A stretch of DNA of 64,000 bases, taken from Podospora pseudocomata (taxonomy: Eukaryota; Ascomycota; Sordariomycetes; Sordariales; Podosporaceae). How positions within the stretch are numbered: the first letter of the stretch is position 1; the number at the start of each line of letters is the position of its first letter. The translations under genes and the position numbers were made by a program. Where the stretch lies: contig NW_026946363.1 of NCBI RefSeq assembly GCF_035222375.1, positions 6,882,001 to 6,946,000 of the forward strand, in the 5' to 3' direction. Positions 33,851-45,507 of the stretch are shown one piece after another. The notes beneath the pieces are model-generated. The model did no database searches. It was not told where the DNA came from and was given only the letters and a program-made list of their open reading frames with translations.

Positions 33851-35050
33851 TTAAACCCACTCCAGTGAGTCTTCCTCAGCTTGACTGTTTTCAAGTCCCG
33901 TCCAGTTGGCGAGAATCCTCAACGTCGTCCACCACCTCTCTCCAAAATCGCGCACCTCTGCCGATATTTCCTGGATCTCTTCGAATTGGAGAGCCCTTTG
34001 GTCGACAACTGATCCATCCACATCCAAGTAAAGTTGGCTGGGGTCGTCGCCAAGATGGTGGTAGTATTGACCGAGTGTGCGGGCATAGTATCTTGCCTCG
34101 GACTGGGGCAACTCCTTCAACATCGCCTCCTCATCCGTTGCCGACTCGAAGGTCCATACCGTTGCGTCGAGGTGGTCGAGTACTGTGGGAGATCGAAGCT
34201 CCCACTTCCCATCTGAAGGCCTTTGCTCCAGTTGGGTTCGCCACTCCTGGGTGACAAAGTTGAGTATGCCGCCGTGAGTGCAGACTACAATCCGTGGGGT
34301 GTCATGCCTCCCTTGTGCTTGATGAACCGACAGGACTTTGGCGGCCCACTCCCGGAGCCAGATCCGAGCCTCCTTCACTGCCTGGTCAATGCTGGCAAGA
34401 TCCGGGATGTCGGTAACAGCACAGGTCCGATCTTCATCCGTCTGCCATCTGTTCTCAACACCCTCTGGCCAAACCATCCGGGTAATATCCACCTCCTGCT
34501 CATTGAGAATGGTAAGAGCATCTTCATCCGTGCCGCCCTTGAGTCTCAAAAATGTTACCGACTGTCGCGAAGGGGCGTTCTCGCGAACAGTCGGTATTCC
34601 GGGTATGTCCGATGGTCTTGTCGACGCTTCCATAAGGCCGGGATGGATGTAGATGCTCTTCTCAAGCTCTGGTACCCTGGGGTTCATAGGGGGCTCGCCC
34701 TGAGGGGCATGGAAGGGGCCCACGAGCTGGAAGGATGGGCACAGACCTTGAATGGTCTCTATCGCCCTTGTGCATGGTGATGAGACCAACAAGTAGACAT
34801 TGTCTAGCTTCCCGGGCACATCCTTGTTGTAATCCAGGCAGGTCTGCGCCCCCGCGTTCGTCAAGCCATCCGGCAAGAAGAAACTCGTCCTCACGGTCTC
34901 TCTCCTCTTCTCGACGATGTGTTCCAGGTCCTCCAGACTCTCTAGTGGCGGGTAGTCGAGATTCGTCGGTACCTCGGCAACCGATTCGGCATGTCGTTGA
35001 AAAACGATGTGCACTGATGTGATGTCGGGCACGGTTGGGATTGAACCCAT
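33851..35050 (-). CDS. Histidine phosphatase (phosphoglycerate mutase-like) superfamily protein
   Basis: Single exon, 399 residues. The catalytic His lies in the N-terminal motif VFQRHAES (R19, H20), where the usual RHG reads RHA, a common variation. A second Arg lies in VSSPCTRAIETIQGL, and the second catalytic His, H259, in VVCTHGGILNF. Fungal proteins of this branch are uncharacterised; substrates could be sugar phosphates or other phosphoesters. The region from about residue 110 to 230 is a long insert compared with simple dPGM enzymes. The C-terminus (about 310-399) is helical and ends in an acidic stretch. No signal peptide or membrane segment, so probably cytosolic. Confidence 0.85.
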   Translation of the reverse strand: MGSIPTVPDITSVHIVFQRHAESVAEVPTNLDYPPLESLEDLEHIVEKRRETVRTSFFLPDGLTNAGAQTCLDYNKDVPGKLDNVYLLVSSPCTRAIETIQGLCPSFQLVGPFHAPQGEPPMNPRVPELEKSIYIHPGLMEASTRPSDIPGIPTVRENAPSRQSVTFLRLKGGTDEDALTILNEQEVDITRMVWPEGVENRWQTDEDRTCAVTDIPDLASIDQAVKEARIWLREWAAKVLSVHQAQGRHDTPRIVVCTHGGILNFVTQEWRTQLEQRPSDGKWELRSPTVLDHLDATVWTFESATDEEAMLKELPQSEARYYARTLGQYYHHLGDDPSQLYLDVDGSVVDQRALQFEEIQEISAEVRDFGERWWTTLRILANWTGLENSQAEEDSLEWV

Positions 35051-36472
35051 GATTGATTGATGGAGGGATCGTAAGCTTGAGGGCTGTTGCAGATGAGTAT
35101 TGGGGTTTCCATGAAGATCAATCCGAAGTGATGATGATGGGTAGCAAGAGAGCAGCCAGCTAGGGGGTAGTGTCTTTTTTTATGCTGATGGGTGTCGTCC
35201 CTACACCCCCTCGCATCTGCACTGCATCGTGGAGGGACAGGTTCGGCAGATGAGGGGTACGCCGCGAGACACAAAACCGCTGAGTGGCAGAGGGTTATGC
35301 GGCTGGTGTTAATAGTTCAGAAACATGCCACAGCAAAGTCGGAGGTGCAGTCCAATCGGACTGAGCGGTCGGCAATGTCAATCGACGGTGCCTACTCGGT
35401 TTTTCTTTCTTTTTTCTTGTCCGTCCACATCATTGCAAACTTGATGGGTTGGCCCAGGTGGGTGATCTGGTCTGAAATGGGGTACGGAGTACATATTGCC
35501 TCGCAGATGGATGCAGTCGGTGGGTCGTAGCGTAGCGACCGGGACAGGTGGGGGTGGAAAAGCAAACATGAACGGGCAAACTGACATGCCGCTGCCAAAT
35601 TCTCTCCAAGCTGCAGCTACCAGCTCTCTAGCTTCCAGCCCAGCGTTGCTGCTTCGAATCGGAAAGGACTCCGTCGACAACCCCCTCTTGTCTCAACTTT
35701 TGCTGCTGCCTGCCGGCATTTGGTCACACTATATCGTCATTTTATTACGGGACATACAGGACAACTACTTTCGTGAATTTTACGGGGAGGTGGAGGGGAT
35801 CCATTCAATGTGCCCTGTGTTGCACTTGATAAAAAGGATAACGCCCCTCCCAGTCGAACACAGCAGCCAGCGTTGTGGTTGGTCCAAGTGGTGCGAGTGG
35901 CAGCGCCCACCTCTGCCCTCCTTCCCCGTAATCTAGCAGCTGGGTGACATTGAAGGATGGCCAGGGTCAAGATTATCCCCGAGTCTCGATCCAACTCCAG
36001 TCCATCGCCCAGATACGGCGCGCCCAATCATCATCGCCGCGATCTCCATACAACCTGCAGCCAGCCATATGCATCCACTTGCATAATCCGTGGCGGAGAC
36101 CCCATTGCGCATCAATTTTGCGATATCGTCGATGCCTAGTTATATTCTACCCAGTGCCCAGATCAACTCCAGCAAGCCAAGGCCATTGTGCACCCGAGGG
36201 GTTTTGACACAAACAAAACACTATTTAATTGTTTCCTGTGTGCGAGGAGAATCTAGCGGAATCAGGTACTAGCCAGTGGGTCCCGGAAAAGGGAAGAGTC
36301 TTGTGGTGAATGCGGCAAGAAATGTCGTTTCTTTGTTCTGAGCTTCCGGTCAAGCTCCTTCAACCCGAATCGTGGTTGCTGCCAAAATGTTCATATTCAA
36401 CCTGTTTTGGTGGTTGTTTGGCCTTCACCGTCTTTTCTCGACCCCCCCAAGATAGATGTATTGTTGCTCATC
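35051..36472. other. Divergent intergenic region
   Basis: 1.4 kb upstream of both the histidine phosphatase (minus) and the AlkB-like gene (plus). No open frame is convincing. The segment just before 36473 should be the leader of the AlkB-like gene. Confidence 0.5.
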
Positions 36473-39400
36473 ATGCCACCAAAAGAGGACACTCGCAACG
36501 CTAATAATAGTCCCGATGATGATAATGGCCAAGCCACGGTTGACCCTAGAGGTCTAGCGCCAGCATGGGCAGCAAACAGGACGGATCTGATTGAAAGTCT
36601 TCCTTTCTTTAGGCAAGCGCAACAGGGGATCTATCAACATAATAGGATAATACGTGGGGTATTGCTTGATGGCCGCGAGGGGGAACACAGCTACTTTGAC
36701 GACGATATCGTCATCATAAAACTCGATGCCGGCGGTGACATTACCAATTCTGGCTACATGCGACACTCCACATCCAGGCTGGAGGCGGCACAAAGAGCCA
36801 AAGATGAGCAGAGTCCTGTTGGGCTGATTCTTGGTAAATGCCAATCTAAACCCCTCACGACCCAACTTTGTTGATGCACCGTAAAGCTAAGCTGCAAATT
36901 CTCTATTTTCAAGGATCCAATTCCGACAATCTACACCTCCGAATAGCACCCGCCAAGCCATGCAGATACGCGGTGCTCGGAGAATATGTTCTAACCGATC
37001 TCTGGCATGAGTATCAAGAAGGTGGAGATGCCACAGTGACGATGGCCCGGTACCAGAGACGGCAGTTCCTTCAACCACCGTGGTGGAAGGCCAACAATAT
37101 CGCCTCGGCTCGCTATCGAGATCAAAAGCAACGTCAGGTGCAAATTATCAGCGACCGAAAACCCACACGCAGCAGAGTTTGCGAAGAATGTGGACAACCA
37201 TCACCGAAAAGATACAAAGTCTGGGTGTGCGCCAACCCACGATGTGAGAAATTCTCAACGGCAGAAAACGGGGAGGTCTTGTCCGAGGATGTTTTATTCT
37301 CCACGCATTGGCTGCTTGAGAGGGTAGCATCAACCGGCGAGGCAGGCCTTGACTTTGGATCCAACCGACTCAGACGCCCAACACAGCCGACTGACATGCG
37401 AAAGGGGTCAGTCTGCCCTAAATGCGGGAAATGTGTTTCGCGATTCCACTGGGCGTCGTGGGTCTGTGAAGGACCATACGGGTGCGGTCACGCCGTCTCT
37501 CTGACTGTCGATATACCAGAACTCCAAAACCTCTTGAAAGAACGATCAAGAGGTTTCACTCAAGCCAGACATCCATTTCACAGCCTCCACGATCCCCGAA
37601 ATCTTGAGCGGGAATTCATCAGCCACGGGATTACTTTCATTAAGTTTAAGCATGAAATGCCCGGTGGAAGCGTGATCAAGCTCCTCAAGTCCCGACCCCC
37701 CCGTACAGCTACCCCAGGCACGATATTCGACGATCTATTCAACAGTATCATCTGGGAGGCCAATCACGGAAGCCGCCTTGATCTCCAGCGTCATACAGCG
37801 CCGAATAGATCCACAGGCACCAGGATCAACAGATACGAGATCAGCTTTGGAGAGAAAGGGGACCCGAGTGCATTTTATCCGGTGGTGCCTTTGGAAAATG
37901 CACCCGCATCTGTTCAAACGGTGCTTGAAATACTCACAGAGCTGTTGGAGGAGGATATACAGGATACGACGGTGAAGCGTACAGAAAAGACCCAGGACCC
38001 CTGGTTGTTGACAGTCACCGCGTACGTGGGCGGTGAACAAAAAGAATATTTCAAGCCTGCTGGATATAACAGAGCCGGAGACGTGACGGCAACCCTGTGC
38101 TTGGGAAGCCCGGTGAGAATGAGATGGCGATACAGCCCTGATTACTGGAACCACACTCAGGCAGGACGGGTGCTAGATGGCTCCCCGTTACCAGAGACGA
38201 AGCACTTCGAGGCTCTACAGCAACTCAAGGGAAGAAAAATGTCGCGCGGTGAATACGAAAAGCAGAGACAGGAGATACTGGACAGTTCTGATGGTCAATC
38301 ACGGCCTCGCAATGAGATCCCGACATATTTGACTGCTGATTTGACGCATGGTGATATCTTGATCACAGAGGGTGATGCGATAGGGTCGCGCTTTGACTCG
38401 GCGGTGGAGCCACAGGGACTTTTACACATTCGACTGACAACGTTCAGGGTACAAGATGGCGATGATGACGGAAGAGGAAGAGGAAACAGCGCGGCGAGAC
38501 GGAGCACCTCTCGAAGTCGCTCAAGGGGAGGCATTTCCACACGAGCCACAGAGGCTCAGAGGGTGTCTTCTAGAACGAGAGGAACGCCGGAAATAACATC
38601 AAAACGGATTACAAGGGGTCCCTCCAAAGCACGGAGAGGCTCTTCCGAAAACCGACAAGAAGAAAGCGCAGTGGAAGCAGAGAGCTCAACGCCATCCGTA
38701 CCAAGACGTCGAGGCAGAAAAGCTGGTTCTCGCCAGAAGAATCAGAAAAGAAAGAGCACGTCACCAGATCCCTCCAAAACGCCCAATTTGAAAACAAGGA
38801 GAGCGGCAAAAGAAGCAAGGGATGTAGGTGAACAAAATGAAGCCCAACGATCAACAGTCAATATTAACAATTTTTACTATAGAGGACAAAAGCTCAATCG
38901 GGACACTCGGAATCAGTGTCCTCTTCGAATGTGTCCATAGCGTCTTCCTCCGATGGCGAAGACCAAATACCCAAAAGGCAAAAGACACAAGCTACGCTTA
39001 CTACAAAGACCATGAGTGCCCCAACGGGGCCTAAGCTTAGGTCGATTCTCAGAACTGCCGCCAGTATGAAACCGAAGACAACCTCGAAAACATCGAGGTC
39101 AGACTCCCCCGACATACTCGCGACTTTTCAACCAGCTAGTACTGCCGCCACGACCTCAAAACTGCGGTCAAACTCACCCGACATACTCACTACCTCACAC
39201 CAACCATCTCACACTGCCTCTGGACACATTCCAACTCTTTCACGGAGAAGATTCATATATCAAACCCCTAAAAAGCCACAAACCCGTCCACTAAACGCGA
39301 GAGAAATAGAATATGTCGAAACAATCTTGCACACAGATCCCGTGCCAACCAACTTGAATTCCACGACCAAGGTTCCGGACAAGATTAACCCACCTGGTCT

Positions 39401-40121
39401 TGAGGGAAGGTCTGTACCGCCGTTGCCTGTACCGCTCAGGCGCAACCCTCGGCCTGTGATACCATCATCAATACTGAAGCCTAGGTGCGGAAGTGCTGCT
39501 CCTGTCGTTGGCTCAAAGTCACCTGAGACACGCACAGCACAGCACTTACCTTGGGAAATCGACACACTAGGGGTTCCTGTTCCTCCCACGCTGCTGTCAA
39601 ACCCAATACAGGATCAAGAGCGTACGGGTGGCACTGGAAAGCCCAAGGCAAATCATCTCGCACCCACAAGTCCAAACACCCACGAGTCTCCCGCCTCTTC
39701 AAATCCCCAAGTCAAGACGCCCCTCCTTCCCAGCCCACCGCCTCTCAAAACTACCATCGAGAAAAACAGCCTCGTCAGCCCCCCAATCAGCAGCTCCCCC
39801 ACACGACATCTTCCGGCCACCGCTCGAAGGACAAGCACCACCATCCCACCCGCCAGCCCAACCCTCAACCGCCAGCGTTCCCTACAACTGCAAGACCCAA
39901 ACCTCAAAGTCATCACCATCTCGCCCTCTCCATCCCCCTCCCCAGCCCCAGAGCCTCAACCTTCAGCCCAAAACCATGACCGAAACAGCTCCTCCAGCTC
40001 ATCCTCATCCTCATCCTCATCCGAAGACGAAGACGACAACGGCGCCTCGTACAAACTACCGGCCCCGGACAGGACGCGGTCGAGGTCGAGGTCGCTGTGG
40101 GGGAGATTGTGGGGGTCGTGA
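36473..40121 (+). CDS. Zn-ribbon AlkB-like protein, probable pseudo-dioxygenase with long disordered tail
   Basis: Exons 36473-36833, 36914-38823 and 38883-40121 give 1169 residues. Residues 125-200 resemble the segment before the ribbons in a fungal 2-oxoglutarate/Fe(II) dioxygenase family (RYAVLGEYVLTDLWHEY). Two treble-clef-like ribbons follow: CEEC..SPKRY..WVCANPRC at C210 and CPKC..VSRFHWASWVC at C288. The oxygenase-like core is about 370-630. Where the family has F-H-x-D before LSLGSP, this protein reads FKPAG (K501, A503) before LCLGSP; where it has YEHAVEP, this reads FDSAVEP (S616). All three iron ligands therefore appear lost. Beyond about 645 the chain is basic and disordered, with GRGRG and RSRSRG patches, two SPDIL repeats, Pro/Ser-rich stretches, a 15-Ser run before SEDEDD and a final RSRSRS..WGRLWGS. 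If the 38824-38882 intron is not removed, the protein stops at 38940. Family comparison is from memory. Confidence 0.7.
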
Positions 40122-40627
40122 GGTTTCTGCTTGGAAATGGGGGCCGATTGAGGGCGGGGAACAAGTTGGGATTTTGTGTAGGAGAGATGCTAGAATGGAC
40201 CAGCACGGTCCACGCTTCACCTCCATACATGCCCCTATAGGCATGTTTGAAAAGTTTTGCTGGGGTCGGTGCTGGCCTCACAAATGTTCAGCAGGGTGGC
40301 AATGCTGGATCCCCAAAGATGTTGTCATTTATCAACAGGGTGGTTGGCGTGCACGCCCAAGGGAAAGTTGAAGATATAAGCAGGAACACGTGGTTGTTGT
40401 TGTATGGTCATAAAGGGCAACGTCTGAGCTATAACCGAGATACTTTATATTTAATCTTGTCCTCCCATCTCCACACATTTACTGTATTACAGCCTTACAG
40501 AAGTCTCCCTTTTCCCCAGAGGCGACACACACAGAATTCAGAGGCCAGCATTGAGTCTCCACCAAACTGCGTTTTATTGAAACTTGTGACACTCCACGCG
40601 CTTGTGAGAGACCTCGTTACCTCCGGC
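40122..40627. other. Convergent intergenic region
   Basis: 3' regions of the AlkB-like gene and the alcohol dehydrogenase; T/A-rich at 40440-40460. Nothing else seen. Confidence 0.5.
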
Positions 40628-41760
40628 TTACCGACTGGTATCCAGTACATACCTTCCCACCACTTTGTTCTCCCTCATGGCATCAAACACACCACCCAGC
40701 TCGCTCATACCCACCACTTTGACCGGTGCCCTCACCAGCCCACGGAGGAAGAAGTCTATCGCCTCCACCATATCCTGTCTGTTCCCAACATAAGACCCCT
40801 TCACCTGCACCATCCTCACCACGGTGTCGAACACCGGCATGCTCACCTTGGCACCCGCTGGCATGCCAATACAAACCACCGTCCCATGAGATCTCACATA
40901 CCCGGTCGCCTGTTGAAACGGCTTCTCCATCGGGGCCAGCAGCAAAACCCCATGCGGTCCCAGCCCATCCGCCGTGGCCGCCTTGACATCCGCCACCAGG
41001 TCCTTGCTCTTCAAATAATCCACATACACCTCGGCCCCCAACTTCTTGCAGCTCTCCCCCTTTTCCGGACCCCCGTCAATAGCAATGACGTGTAGGCCCA
41101 TGGCCTTGGCGTACTGTGTCGCCAAACTTCCCAAGCCACCACCTGCGCCCACAATGGCCACATACTGCCCCGGCCGGGCCTCGCTCTGCTTGAGCCCAGT
41201 GTAGACCGTCAAACCGGCACACAGGATGGGCGCAGCAGCGTCCAACTCAACCCCTTTATCCTTGGGTAACTTGGCCACATGCGAGGCGTTGGCGACAGCG
41301 TACTGCTGGAAGCTGCCATCGACCGTGTACCCCGAGAGCTGCGCCTCGCTGCAAAGCATCTCCTGAGCTTGCATGCAAAAGGTGCAGTGGTGGCAGGTGG
41401 AGTTGAGCCAGGGGATCCCCACGTAGTCTCCGACATCGACGCCCTGGCCCGAAGCAACCAGGCTTCCTTTGGCCACCACGACGCCGGCGCCTTCGTGACC
41501 GCCGACCAGAGGGGTCTTGCGGGGCAGGGGCCAGTCGTTGTTGAGGGCATGGAGGTCGGTGTGGCAGACGCCCGAGTACAGAATATGGATCAGGATTTCT
41601 TGGGGGCCCGGAGTGGGGACGGGAATGGTTTTTAACGTCATCACTGGCGCCATTTGTTAGCGTGTGAACATCTGGTAATGGAGAAGACTTGAGGGGAGAC
41701 TGCACCGCCATCAGCCGTGATGACCTGAGCCTTCTGCTCTTTGGGGATATCGGGGGCCAT
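40628..41760 (-). CDS. Zinc-dependent alcohol dehydrogenase (MDR family)
   Basis: NAD-dependent zinc alcohol dehydrogenase of the fungal tetrameric ADH1 type. Exons 41760-41706 and 41643-40628 give 356 residues. Catalytic zinc ligands: C45 (GVCHTDLHA), H68-E69 (GGHEGAG) and C160 (PILCAGLT). Structural zinc: C102, C105, C108 and C116. Rossmann fold: GAGGGLG at 184-190, with acidic D208 (VIAIDGG), which favours NAD over NADP. There is no mitochondrial presequence, so cytosolic. The first exon encodes [18 protein letters not shown], matching the usual ADH N-terminus; an in-frame ATG at 41653 lies in the intron and would give a shorter protein. Typical substrates would be ethanol/acetaldehyde or other primary alcohols; the sequence alone does not decide. 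Confidence 0.92.
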
Positions 41761-43856
41761 TGTGGATTGCTGGCGAGAGCAGAACAAGCTTGATGCGGGA
41801 AACAGTGAGAGGAGGAAAGGTTAGAAAAAGAGAGAACGAACTTCAGTGATAGCACTACTTTAAATGCGCTTGGACACGTCTGTTCTCACTGGATGAACGT
41901 CATGGGCTCGTCAGTTCGTCTGAGGGTTGACAGTTTTTATGCTTTGATGCCAAGCCCACTTTCATTGCAAGCCTGGTGACGTCCCGAATGCAGATCTGGT
42001 TGCTGGGAAATCTCCATCCGCATACTGGTGCGGCGGGAGGCACCGATCCCGAAATCCCATACCGAGATGTCGATACAAAGTTCTGAAGCCGCCTTTGTGA
42101 GGGTTGAGATCGCAAGTGTTGAATGTGTGGCTTAACTCGCCAGCAAACTTGGAAAGCGAAGGTAAAAGACACTGTCAGCCATCATCCCTCGTACGATTGG
42201 CGACGTGTCATGGCTGCCCATGGCGGTTGGCTGTGGCCATTGACGCAGCGTGGTTCATATACATCCCAAAATATATCAGAAAGTTAAGAATCGAGACGCA
42301 CTTACTTCCAGAGGCATTCCCGCCGCATTCTTATCTTGCATCGGTCCCAAGGGAGGCGTTGCGGAGTTTCGGAATTACATCTCAAAGGACTTCGGACAGA
42401 ATGTGATTTTTGGAATGGGGGAGTCTAGGTCGGAGTTCAGCCAGTGGGGGTATATGGCAAGCCCTTTGCCGCAGTCATTGTCAGTATCAAATTATGTGCA
42501 AGGAACACTGGGAATGCATAAGTATCTTAGTGCAACATCCGTCTTGAAGTGAGGGTGTTTTGTCAACATCAAATTTTAAAAGCAAACCATGCTCAGATTC
42601 AAGGAAGTGGTTGACACGTGTTTATGTGCAAGCCGCAACTTCTGTTGCAATGAAACATGTTTTGCCAAAAGCCACCGACTTGATCAGCCTGAAGCGGGCA
42701 GCGCGACCTGCAGACTGCCATTATTATTGGTGGGTGCATACTTGGGGTAGGAATTCTAGGGCTGTACATCCAAGTGATGGTTCTGAGAAAGTCTTCTGTT
42801 GATATTTCACCATATCGCTTCTCAGGGGTGAAGCAAGCCCAGAGTCCTTGGGTATGGAGAAATATGGCAGGGTGGTGAGAAGTAGAAACAGCTGCTTGAG
42901 ACAGGAAAGCCCAACATGGATCAACATCAAGGGGGCAGACCTTGGGCGGATACAGACAGAAGAGCCGGGGCCTGATGAATTGTTTTCGACATGTCGTCAC
43001 CAGCCGAGAACGACAAAAGGAAACAGTCAGAGATAGGGGTGCCCAACTACGTATAGTAGAATTATGAAGAACCATCGTGACTTTCGTCAAACAGTTTTCA
43101 ATTGCCCTGTGTGACGATTTTGCTCTTTTAGAGCCCTGGTGGAAGCCTCTCGAATCTCGCTGTTTTGGGATGTGCCCGAGGCAAAGGCAGGACAAGGAAT
43201 ACAACGCGGACCTAAACGCTGGTGGTCATCGTTGCTGCAATTGCCGAAATACAGTCTTATCACTGGGGAATATGCTAGTTGGAATATTGGAAGGCTGTAA
43301 CCAGCCATTAGAGCAGTACAATTCGGTCCACTCACTCAACAGCTTCGAAGTAACGGCTGACACTCAACACGCCAGGTATTCGCTGCGGATGACTGATCAT
43401 CACGGGGCTTCAAAGCGTGATGGTTGTGGTGAATTCTGACCAGAAGACCTTCTTCCTGCTCTTGACTTGCTTAGCTTGCTCTTGAAGACCCTCGACAGCC
43501 ACGAGCCAACACTTCAATTCACTTCTACTGTGCGTTATATCACTGCTAGTCTCGCTCCCCAGTGGGAACAAATTCCCAACGCGCTATTCACTGTTGGCAT
43601 GATTGCTCCCGCAACAGCTATATGATTTTGACCGCAAATAAACTCTTGATTGCTTCCACTTTCCCAGAACAACTCAACCTGGGTTCCAAACTACCTTGGT
43701 CTTCCTCCCTCGTAAGATCATCGACACCAACCCATCACTCTCCCGTCATCAACATAATCAAAGAATCTTAAGTAAGTCAGATGTCTGAAATTTTATCAAT
43801 CGTTCAACAGTAGCAGCTACCCAGTTACTAACGGTTTCCGCAGGCAGCTCAGCAAA
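41761..43856. other. Divergent intergenic region without visible gene
   Basis: 2.1 kb between the ADH and RRM-protein starts. Open frames on both strands (e.g. 42599-43204) do not resemble known proteins and lack splice-linked extension. The last 300 bases, pyrimidine-rich with a possible GTAAGT..GCAG leader intron (about 43771-43844), are probably the RRM gene's 5' UTR. Confidence 0.45.
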
Positions 43857-44750
43857 ATGAACTCCAACCGCTCCCGTCCCGATAGCCGGGCTGGCCGTGC
43901 TAGCGAGCGCGTTACCTTTGATGAGATAGCGCTCAGTGACGACGAACGTATTGCCACAGTTTTCCACCCCATGAAGGCCTTAGCCAACCGTAACGAGGCC
44001 GACGAGCAAGCGTTGGGGGACGAGCGGGAGAGGCGCGGGTTCTCCCGCAACTACCGCGGCGATATGAACAATCCCAAGAACCAGCGCGGCATGGTTTCCG
44101 ACAATGAGAACACCAGCTTGTTCATCACCCGGTTGCCTGCGGATGTCACCCCCGCTCAGCTCTTGAAAGCCCTCGCCCCCCATGGACCTTTCGGGAGGGT
44201 TTGGTCAGTCCACATCATCCCTGCCAATGCCGACAAGGGCCAGACAGGGGCCGCGGCAAAGCTCATCATGTTCGATCGCGCTGGGGCTGAGGCGGTATAC
44301 AACTTCATTCACCGCGGCGGTCTTTCTTTCTACAATGGGTCGACCGGGATCCGGGCGATTGTCTCCTGGAACCAGGTCAAGTCACCGCCGTCCGATCCCC
44401 GGGGCACCAAGTCGCGCGTTCTCATTATCTCGGGCCCTGCCGACTTTGTCGATGTGAAGAAGCTCAGAGCTCTGTTCAGTCGCTACTTCATCTATCAGGA
44501 GGAGGAAGTCAAGCTTACCTCGCATCGGGACTCCAAGCATGAGATTGAGTTCAGGTTCTGCTGCTTTCACGCTCAGGCGGAGGCCGCATCGGTCTTCCTC
44601 AGACGTTTGAAACCTTCAAGTGTGTTTGTCAAGTTTGGAGCCGACCCTCTTGCTCAGCAGCCCCCAGCAAACGCTCAGGCTCGGTCGTCTGTAGCGGAGG
44701 ACCGCTGGGCCCTGTTGGGTCAGCGCAGACGTGGAGGATCTAGTTCTTAA
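43857..44750 (+). CDS. RRM-domain RNA-binding protein
   Basis: Single coding exon, 297 residues. Residues 1-80 are charged and disordered with Arg/Asp/Ser. An RRM lies at about 86-152, with RNP2-like LFITRL (88-93) and a degenerate RNP1-like AAKLIMFD (133-140), where aromatic RNP1 residues are mostly lost. A second, half-hidden alpha/beta unit begins SRVLIISGPADFVDVKKLRALFSRYF and continues HEIEFRFCCFHAQAEAASVFL, which may be a second RRM. The C-terminus is Arg/Gly/Ser-rich (GQRRRGGSSS). Similar proteins occur in Sordariales as hypothetical proteins; target RNAs are unknown. Confidence 0.8.
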   Translation: MNSNRSRPDSRAGRASERVTFDEIALSDDERIATVFHPMKALANRNEADEQALGDERERRGFSRNYRGDMNNPKNQRGMVSDNENTSLFITRLPADVTPAQLLKALAPHGPFGRVWSVHIIPANADKGQTGAAAKLIMFDRAGAEAVYNFIHRGGLSFYNGSTGIRAIVSWNQVKSPPSDPRGTKSRVLIISGPADFVDVKKLRALFSRYFIYQEEEVKLTSHRDSKHEIEFRFCCFHAQAEAASVFLRRLKPSSVFVKFGADPLAQQPPANAQARSSVAEDRWALLGQRRRGGSSS

Positions 44751-45507
44751 GCATTTTGGGCAATGCTTCAAGTCGACGAGAATATGGACGGCGGGCCGGT
44801 GGTGACGGAGAAGGCAACCTCGACCTAGGTACTCATCAGAAGTAGTTCACGGGTAGCCCTGCTCGATTGGTGAAGAATCTATATATTATCACTATTACTT
44901 GCCCTATTATCTGCCTTTCGTCTTTTCATAGACTACCGGGATTGCCTTAATTACATGAACTGTTCACGATGTCTGAATAGCCTCTCTACCCTTGTTGGTG
45001 AGATTTGGTGGTGGTTTCAGGGGGTGGCGTGAACACCAGCCACGTGTGGCTGAGATGTTTGATGTCACGGAAGACATTTTGTCACGGACATTTTGTCACG
45101 GAGGACATTTGTCACGGAGGACATTTTGTCACGGAGGACATTTTGTCATTGCAGTTTTTACACGTTGAGTACCAATGATTTTAACAGCTTTGGATGAAGG
45201 GATTGGCTCCTGACGGTTCTTTTGGCTCTTCCTAGATTTCCTGGTGTTTCTGAGCCCAGCGGAGTTGTTGCCTGACCAATGTCAAGATGTAGAAACAAAT
45301 TACAGTCAGGACGATAACATTGTTTTGGAAGAACGTGTCATGAGCCATGTCGGAGCGAATATTCATAAAAAGTAGAAGTCAAATCCGAAGCCCGACGTTG
45401 CTATCTGCTTCCTATTGTACAAACACAGTCCCAATTGTCCTCTGCCAAATTGCGCCATCAGAAATGTCATTTCATATCATGAAAGTGCGACCATCAGAAT
45501 TGTCGCC
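44751..45507. other. Convergent intergenic region with a minisatellite
   Basis: 3' regions of the RRM gene and Con-10, containing the 17-bp repeat listed separately. No gene seen. Confidence 0.5.
45064..45148 (+). repeat. 17-bp minisatellite (GTCACGGAGGACATTTT)
   Basis: Five tandem copies, lengths 17, 14, 16, 17 and 17, followed by a partial copy (GTCATTGC). The second copy lacks three bases and the third one T. The array is non-coding. Confidence 0.9.
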
